The notes below the pieces were generated by a model. It did no database searches, was not told where the DNA came from, and worked only from the letters and a program-made list of their open reading frames with translations. This document shows positions 59,571-64,000 of a stretch of DNA of 64,000 nucleotides, piece after piece. Numbering within the stretch: the first letter of the stretch is position 1; the number at the start of each line of letters is the position of its first letter. The stretch spans positions 124,001 through 188,000 of the forward strand of contig NZ_JACBOT010000029.1 of the NCBI RefSeq assembly GCF_021532275.1, written 5' to 3'. The position numbers were made by a program, and so were the translations under genes. This DNA is from Brevibacterium sp. UCMA 11754 (GTDB taxonomy: Bacteria; Actinomycetota; Actinomycetes; Actinomycetales; Brevibacteriaceae).

Positions 59571-60152
59571 CTAGTCCGATCCCTCGCCGAGGCGGTCGAC
59601 GAGTCGCGCGATGATCCGGGCCTTGGCCTCATCGCTGCGGGCGGTGAGGATCGGAAGCATCGCCGTAAAGCGCTGTGAGCGGGTGAACCGCTCGAATGCA
59701 GCCTGGGCCGCCGGCACCCGGGCGAGGGCGTCTCGGAGGTCAACGGGGACTGTCATCTCTGACTGTCTTGGGTACGCGCTCTCCCAGCGTCCGTCCGCCT
59801 TGGCAGCTGCCACCTCGGCGGCGCCGCGCTCGCGCAGTCTGCCCTCAGCGATGAGTCGCTCGACGATGTCGACATTGCGCTTCGACCAGTTCGACCGTTG
59901 CCGGCGGGGAGTGAACCGTTGGATGAAAGTCGCCTCGTCGAAGCTGCGTCGCTGTCCGTCGATCCATCCGCTGCACAGGGCTTCTTCCAAGGCGTCCTGG
60001 TAGTTCAGTGATGTCGGCGTGGTGGCGTTCTTCTTCGCCAGCAGCACCCACGCGCCGTTCGAGTAGTCCTCGTTGGCCAGAAGCCAGGCGTTCCACGCGT
60101 CGAGGTCCGTGAGAACGAGCGGAGATTCCTGCGAGTAGTCGTTCACGATCAT
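59571..60152 (-). CDS. YdeI/OmpD-associated family protein (intact paralogue)
   Basis: The 193-residue protein has the family pattern: LVLTDLDAWNAWLLANEDYS, AWVLLAKKN, LEEALCSGWIDGQRRSFDE, FTPRRQRSNWSKRN and EVAAAKADGRW. It is the intact counterpart of the frameshifted gene at 49940-50516, and the two share most residues in the second half. Its ATG overlaps the end of the WYL regulator by four bases. The family is linked to bacteriocin or peptide stress in Salmonella and E. coli, but its molecular action is not known. Confidence 0.85.
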   Translation of the reverse strand: MIVNDYSQESPLVLTDLDAWNAWLLANEDYSNGAWVLLAKKNATTPTSLNYQDALEEALCSGWIDGQRRSFDEATFIQRFTPRRQRSNWSKRNVDIVERLIAEGRLRERGAAEVAAAKADGRWESAYPRQSEMTVPVDLRDALARVPAAQAAFERFTRSQRFTAMLPILTARSDEAKARIIARLVDRLGEGSD

Positions 60153-61141
60153 TGCCTTTCCTCGGCTTCTGCGGTGCCTTGTCGGGCGGCGAGAAGTCTC
60201 TGCTCTTGGACCTTCGCCTCCGCAAGGAGTTCATCTGGTCCGATGAGGCGAAATGGTGCATCGAACCGAAGGACCCAGGCCAGCAGTCCGGCCCATGACC
60301 ATGAGCCGACGGTGATGCGACACGTCTGCCCACCCAGCTCCTGAAGTTGCGCGTCACCGATCCAGGGGAGGATCTCGCGTGCGGGAAGATCGACGTCGAC
60401 GACTCCGGTGCAGGGCCATGCGTTGTCCCCGGACGATCCCTTGAAACGTGCTTCGAGCATCGCCAGAAGACCCGCGTCCGGAGGCTGGCGAGGAAAAAAT
60501 CGTGGACCGGTCGGCGTGCGCGGCGACATCCGATCGGCGCGGAAGATGCGCCAGTCGTCGACGTCGAGGTCCCACGCGATGAGGTACCAGTGTCGACGCC
60601 GAGCGACGATCTCGTAGGGCTCGACCTTCCGGGGCGAAGCCGACGTCGACTCGGCGGGGTCCCCGTAGTCGAAGCGAAGAATCATCCGGTCCCTGACGGC
60701 GGCGCTGATCGCCTCGAGGACTTCGGGGACGACCCGCTGCTCACCGCCGGCGACGGTCGAGAATCTCATGGCATCGATCCTGGTCCGCAGTCGGGAGGGC
60801 AGCAGCTGCCGAATCGTCGCCAGGGCCCGGTCGGAAGCCTCGACATTGTCGACTCCGGCCAACGGCGCGTTCTGAAGTGCCACGGCGATCGCCACAGCCT
60901 GTTCGTCGTCGAACTTCAAAGGCGGCAGTTCCGAACCTGCTTCGAGCCGGTAGCCGCCGTCGGGGCCCTTGAGTGCATCAATCCGATACCCGAGTTCCCG
61001 CAGCCGGTCGACATCGCGGCGCACGGTCCGCGTCGTCACGCCGAGGCGCTCGGCAAGGACGTGCCCTGCCCAGTCGCGTCGGACCTGGAGCAGCGACAGC
61101 AGCGCCAGCATTCGCGATGAGGATCCCGTCATAACGTCCAT
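60149..61141 (-). CDS. WYL-domain helix-turn-helix regulator (YafY-like)
   Basis: From the ATG at 61141 the protein is 330 residues; the ATG at 61132 is also possible and a longer frame to 61282 is unlikely. The N-terminal HTH_11-type domain (RMLALLSLLQVRRDWAGHVL, TTRTVRRDVDRLRELGY) is followed by a WYL domain (ILRFDYGD, RHWYLIAWDLD, then DWRIFRADRM). WYL proteins are effector-sensing regulators, some linked to phage defence and DNA damage. It is followed without a gap by the YdeI-like gene, so it probably controls that gene, and is divergent from a VOC gene. Confidence 0.9.
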   Translation of the reverse strand: MDVMTGSSSRMLALLSLLQVRRDWAGHVLAERLGVTTRTVRRDVDRLRELGYRIDALKGPDGGYRLEAGSELPPLKFDDEQAVAIAVALQNAPLAGVDNVEASDRALATIRQLLPSRLRTRIDAMRFSTVAGGEQRVVPEVLEAISAAVRDRMILRFDYGDPAESTSASPRKVEPYEIVARRRHWYLIAWDLDVDDWRIFRADRMSPRTPTGPRFFPRQPPDAGLLAMLEARFKGSSGDNAWPCTGVVDVDLPAREILPWIGDAQLQELGGQTCRITVGSWSWAGLLAWVLRFDAPFRLIGPDELLAEAKVQEQRLLAARQGTAEAEERQ

Positions 61142-61258
61142 TGTTCCCCAAATAGAGGACCGAAACTGTCCTGTTCTGCTGTGAGAGTGGGTTCCGGCGG
61201 CAGCCCCGTCGCCGATGGAGCACTGACGAGGGCAGACAAGAGAAGAAGAGGACCGATC

Positions 61259-61723
61259 ATGACCATCACAACCACCACCCACCTCAATTTCCCCGGCACG
61301 GCGCGAGCCGCACTCGATTTCTACCAGTCGGTGTTCGGCGGCGAAGTCGATGCCACGACCTACGGTCAGCTGGGAATGCCAGAGACCGCACCGGACGCGC
61401 AGAAGGTCGTCTTCGGGCGGCTCACCTCGCCCGAGGGCTTCGATGTCATGGCCTACGACGTCCCCGGAAACACTCCCGCCGAGGCGGTGCCAGCCTCGGG
61501 CACGCGTCGTAATCAGGGAATGACGATCACCGACCAGCCGTTCTTCCTCTCCATCCGCGGCAACACCCTCGCCGAGGTGGCCAAGTACTGGGAGGGGCTG
61601 AGCGAGGGAGCCTCGATCATCGAACCGCTGGCCGCCTCCGAGTGGAGCCCCGGATTCGGCATGCTCACCGACCGTTTCGGCGTCACCTGGGTTCTCGACG
61701 TGCAGGCAGCGCCCGAGGGCTGA
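61259..61723 (+). CDS. VOC/PhnB-like glyoxalase-fold protein
   Basis: The 154-residue protein starts at the ATG at 61259, with AAGAGGA upstream. It shows the PhnB-like pattern: HLNFPGTARAALDFYQSVFG, then FVDVMAY-like FDVMAYDV, FFLSIRGNTLAEVAKYWEGL and FGMLTDRFGVTWVLDV. These proteins are typically single-domain VOC homodimers of unknown role, sometimes 3-demethylubiquinone methyltransferase-like. It is divergent from the WYL regulator and followed by a two-hairpin terminator. Confidence 0.9.
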   Translation: MTITTTTHLNFPGTARAALDFYQSVFGGEVDATTYGQLGMPETAPDAQKVVFGRLTSPEGFDVMAYDVPGNTPAEAVPASGTRRNQGMTITDQPFFLSIRGNTLAEVAKYWEGLSEGASIIEPLAASEWSPGFGMLTDRFGVTWVLDVQAAPEG

Positions 61724-61730
61724 TCAACGC

Positions 61731-61773
61731 GGTGGGGTCCATGATTTGGGCCCCACCGGGGCGGACCCCGGTG
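61731..61773. terminator. Two overlapping hairpins, probable terminator
   Basis: GGTGGGGTCC (61731-61740) pairs with GGGCCCCACC (61748-61757) over ten positions including one G-T pair, with loop ATGATTT. CACCGGGG (61754-61761) and CCCCGGTG (61766-61773) form a second perfect 8-bp stem. The two share bases 61754-61757, so they compete. They lie between convergent genes. Confidence 0.65.
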
Positions 61774-61805
61774 CCCGGCCGAATGGCCCTGGGGCAACCT
61801 CGGCG

Positions 61806-62144
61806 CTATGCGAATCCGGGGTGGCCGGCCGGGGTGGGAATCGGTCGGTCGACGACGACTTCGTACACGAGGTCGGTGGTGATCGACCCCACCCGGGCGA
61901 GGTCGGTGGTGATCCGCTCCAGGTCGGCCATATCGGTCGCGAGGATCTCAAGGTTGTAGCAGGACTCCCCTGTGATGCGCAGACAGCGCACGATCTGCGG
62001 TTGTCGGGCGAGGACCTCGGAGACTTGGTCGTAGAGTGCCCCGTGAACCTTCATCCGCACCACCGCCCGCAATGTGTACCCAAGTGCCGCGGGTGAGACC
62101 TGCGCAGTGTGATTGACGATCACGCCACGTGCCTCGAGCGTCGG
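61806..62144 (-). pseudogene. Lrp/AsnC-family regulator, N-terminal DNA-binding half missing
   Basis: The frame encodes only the C-terminal ligand-binding (RAM) domain of an Lrp/AsnC regulator: VSPAALGYTLRAVVRMKVHG, ARQPQIVRCLRITGESCYNL and ITTDLVYEVVVDR. A GTG at 62123 could start a 105-residue protein. Upstream the frame still reads LEARGVIV, as in an intact Lrp where the wing ends, and then hits a TGA at about 62145-62147; the helix-turn-helix (about 45 residues) is absent. It is either a truncated remnant or a stand-alone RAM-like protein, of which some exist. Confidence 0.65.
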
Positions 62145-62287
62145 TCATACGCTGATTCTGCCGCAGATTCTGCGGTCCGGGAAGGCAAAGACCGTTGATA
62201 GGCACTTCAGCGGCTCAATGGGGCCACATAGGCTTGAAGGAGACCGGCAATCAGAGGAGCGTCGGCGACCAGAGGAGTCAGCGGCAC

Positions 62288-63181
62288 ATGACGACACAGA
62301 TACCCTTCGCCTTCGTTGACGTCTTCGCCAGGGAGCCGCTGTCCGGCAATCCCCTCGCGTTGATCCCCGAGGCAGACGGCCTGGAGGTTGCCCAGATGCG
62401 AGCGATCGCCCGCGAATTCAACCAGTCCGAAACGACGTTCCTCGTGTCGCCGACGATGCCGACGGCGCAGTGGCAGCTGCGCTCGTTCACACCCGATGGC
62501 ACCGAGGTGCTCGGCGCCGGGCATAACGCGATGGGAGCGTGGATCTGGCTGGCCATCACCGGATGCCTCCCCGTCGGGACGAAGGATTTCACTCAGCAGA
62601 TCGGCGATGAACTGCTGCCGGTGCACGTGTCCCGGGACGATGGAGGGCGTTACACAGTCACCATGGTCCAGCCGCCTCCCGAGTTCGGGAAGGTCGTCCC
62701 TGACAGGCGAGCACTCGCACGATCCTTGGGCCTCGAGGAGGTCGATCTCGATTCGGACCGTCCCGCTCAGGTCGTGTCGACCGGTGCGGGTCACCTGCTG
62801 GTTCCGGTCCGCAATCGCAGGATCGTGGACCGTGTCGTCCCGGATTCGGCGCTGCTTTTGGCAGAGCTGCGCAACGCCGGCGGCGAGGGATGCTACGTCT
62901 ACAGCCGAGACCCGATCGATGCCGACGGCGGGTCCGTCGCCTATGCACGATTCTTCAATCCGACGGTGGGGATCGCCGAGGACCCGGCCACCGGAACCGC
63001 TGCCGGACCACTCGTCGCGGCTCTGGTTCGCGCCGGCGAGATCGATCAGGATGTCGAAGCCACCGTGGAGCAGGGCGACCGGCTCGGTCGACCAAGCAGA
63101 CTCCGAGTCACGGTGACGGGGCCACAGGTGAGCCTGAGCGGTTCCGGGCTCTTCGTGGCAGACGGCGTACTCCATCTCTGA
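62288..63181 (+). CDS. PhzF-family isomerase-like protein
   Basis: From the ATG at 62288 the protein is 297 residues. It has the PhzF/DapF-like start FAFVDVFAREPLSGNPLALI, the active-site glutamate in FNQSETTFLV (about 40-49), GAGHNAMGAWIW and the C-terminal FFNPTVGIAEDPATGTAAGP. PhzF catalyses an isomerisation in phenazine synthesis, but most family members, including YddE, lack known substrates; no other phz genes are present here. The next gene follows 11 bases later. Confidence 0.9.
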   Translation: MTTQIPFAFVDVFAREPLSGNPLALIPEADGLEVAQMRAIAREFNQSETTFLVSPTMPTAQWQLRSFTPDGTEVLGAGHNAMGAWIWLAITGCLPVGTKDFTQQIGDELLPVHVSRDDGGRYTVTMVQPPPEFGKVVPDRRALARSLGLEEVDLDSDRPAQVVSTGAGHLLVPVRNRRIVDRVVPDSALLLAELRNAGGEGCYVYSRDPIDADGGSVAYARFFNPTVGIAEDPATGTAAGPLVAALVRAGEIDQDVEATVEQGDRLGRPSRLRVTVTGPQVSLSGSGLFVADGVLHL

Positions 63182-63192
63182 GGAGAAAGACC

Positions 63193-63624
63193 ATGGACGA
63201 TCATGAATACCTGCGGCGGGCCATCGCCCTGGCAGAGGAGGCTCGAGAGCAAGGCAACCCGCCCTTCGGTTCTCTGCTGGTCTCGGATTCCGGTGTCGTG
63301 CTTGCCGAGGACCGCAACACGACTGCGACGGCTCGGGACCTGACGGCCCACCCCGAGCTCAAACTCGCGCGGTGGGCGGGCCGCGAGTTGCCTGCTGAGC
63401 AGGCCCGCACAACCACGATGTATACGAGCTGCGAACCCTGCCCGATGTGCGCGAGCGTCATCACCCGCGCCAACCTCGGACGAGTCGTCTACGCACTTTC
63501 CGGCGAGCAGCTCGACGAACTCAAATCCCGCGGAATCGCCCACCAGGGCACGGCTGGCGTCGATTACAGCGGGCCGCATCTGCCAGACGAAGCCACCGCT
63601 CCCTTTACGGGCTACTACGGCTGA
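63193..63624 (+). CDS. Nucleoside deaminase (cytidine/deoxycytidylate deaminase fold)
   Basis: The 143-residue protein has the zinc motifs of the deaminase family: TAHPELKLAR (HxE, about 53-62) and SCEPCPMCASV (PCxxC, about 76-86), with the substrate segment NPPFGSLLV. An AGGAGAAAG ribosome-binding site lies between the PhzF stop and this ATG. The HPE form replaces the more common HAE or CAE. Guanine, adenine or cytosine deaminase activity is possible. It is co-transcribed with the PhzF gene. Confidence 0.88.
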   Translation: MDDHEYLRRAIALAEEAREQGNPPFGSLLVSDSGVVLAEDRNTTATARDLTAHPELKLARWAGRELPAEQARTTTMYTSCEPCPMCASVITRANLGRVVYALSGEQLDELKSRGIAHQGTAGVDYSGPHLPDEATAPFTGYYG

Positions 63625-63698
63625 GCCCTTGAACGAGCGAGCGGAGCCTCGTCGCGTGCGAACCCGAGCGGATAGGCTTGGGTTCGCACGCGGACGGT

Positions 63699-64000
63699 TC
63701 ACCGCAGCGCGGAGAAGAACGCCCGGATGTCACCGACGAGGAGTTCGGGCCGCTCGAGGGCGGCGAAGTGTCCGCCCTCGTCGAAGTAGCTCCAGTGCAC
63801 GATGTTCGAGTTGTCACGCTCGGCGAAGGTGCGGATGGTCCGGAAATCGTCCTTGAATACGGCGACCCCGGTCGGTGCGGCATTGATCTGCGGTTCGGTG
63901 CCTCCGGCCGACCCGGCGCGGGCGTTCTCCAGGTAGCTGCGGCCCATCCCGGAGGCAGCGTTGGCGAACCAGTTGACGCTGACTTCGAGCAGAATCGTCT
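63699..64000 (-). CDS. Epoxide hydrolase (alpha/beta hydrolase), partial C terminus
   Basis: Only the last 99 or so codons lie inside the window; the gene continues beyond base 64000. The visible part has INAAPTGVAVFKDDFRTIRT, followed by the catalytic histidine region WSYFDEGGHFAALERPELL, as in epoxide hydrolases with an N-terminal EHN domain, and the tail LVGDIRAFFSALR. The nucleophile and the rest are off the window. It is convergent with the deaminase gene. Confidence 0.85.
   Translation of the reverse strand, partial: TILLEVSVNWFANAASGMGRSYLENARAGSAGGTEPQINAAPTGVAVFKDDFRTIRTFAERDNSNIVHWSYFDEGGHFAALERPELLVGDIRAFFSALR

Noticed and set aside
62195..62287. Upstream extension of the PhzF gene to 62195
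   Set aside because: The extra residues do not resemble the family, and the ATG at 62288 begins directly before the conserved FAFVDVF segment.

Overview
The window is high-GC actinobacterial chromosome. Gene style (frequent 4-bp start/stop overlaps, GTG and TTG starts, many MHS-family transporters, WYL, AraC, GntR and LysR regulators) suggests Micrococcales, possibly Brevibacterium. That assignment is inference; no rRNA or other taxonomic marker is present. Most of the window is catabolic and accessory, with one clear housekeeping gene (lgt). About 64 protein genes or gene remnants are called. No rRNA, complete tRNA, CRISPR array or intact insertion sequence was seen.

Layout. 0-5.4 kb: LysR regulator, lgt, thioesterase, aminotransferase, membrane protein, acetyltransferase. 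5.4-6.75 kb: a gene graveyard with an aldehyde dehydrogenase remnant that has lost its catalytic Cys, a 46-bp copy of the start of the FAD oxidase gene found at 19.57 kb, and the tail of a MocR regulator. 6.75-10.5 kb: a likely mevalonate catabolic unit (HMG-CoA lyase, class II HMG-CoA reductase, divergent MHS symporter). 10.45-18.8 kb: one long minus-strand operon, HyuA-HyuB-CaiB-enoyl-CoA hydratase-GAF/PucR regulator, of unknown substrate. 19.1-27.1 kb: PuuB-like FAD oxidase, amidohydrolase, MHS symporter, LysR regulator, aminotransferase and NAD(P)-binding protein. 27.1 kb: a small chimera of two gene tails that both occur intact elsewhere in the window.

27.5-39.2 kb is an amine or amino-acid catabolic block: a GntR regulator with two FAD oxidases and a sodium symporter, then a third FAD oxidase with a polar amino-acid ABC transporter and a divergent RpiR regulator, then RraA, RidA and an MHS symporter. 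39.4-44.4 kb holds small membrane and hypothetical proteins, a MerR regulator, a haloacid dehalogenase and an NTF2-like/VOC fusion. 44.4-50.5 kb is a conflict-type region: SNF2 helicase, HEPN/HTH-MNT toxin-antitoxin module, Fic protein and a YdeI-like protein. The toxin-antitoxin module lies exactly between two 169-bp copies of the helicase 3' end, and the Fic and YdeI-like genes are frameshifted.

50.5-64 kb: zinc alcohol dehydrogenase with divergent TetR, AraC with divergent short-chain dehydrogenase, a GntR/AbgT-transporter/opine-dehydrogenase unit, two VOC proteins, a CDF metal transporter, an intact YdeI paralogue behind a WYL regulator, an Lrp/AsnC regulator that has lost its DNA-binding half, PhzF, a nucleoside deaminase and a partial epoxide hydrolase running off the window. 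The main themes are scavenging of amines, organic acids and opine-like compounds, and repeated exchange or decay of gene fragments at cassette borders.
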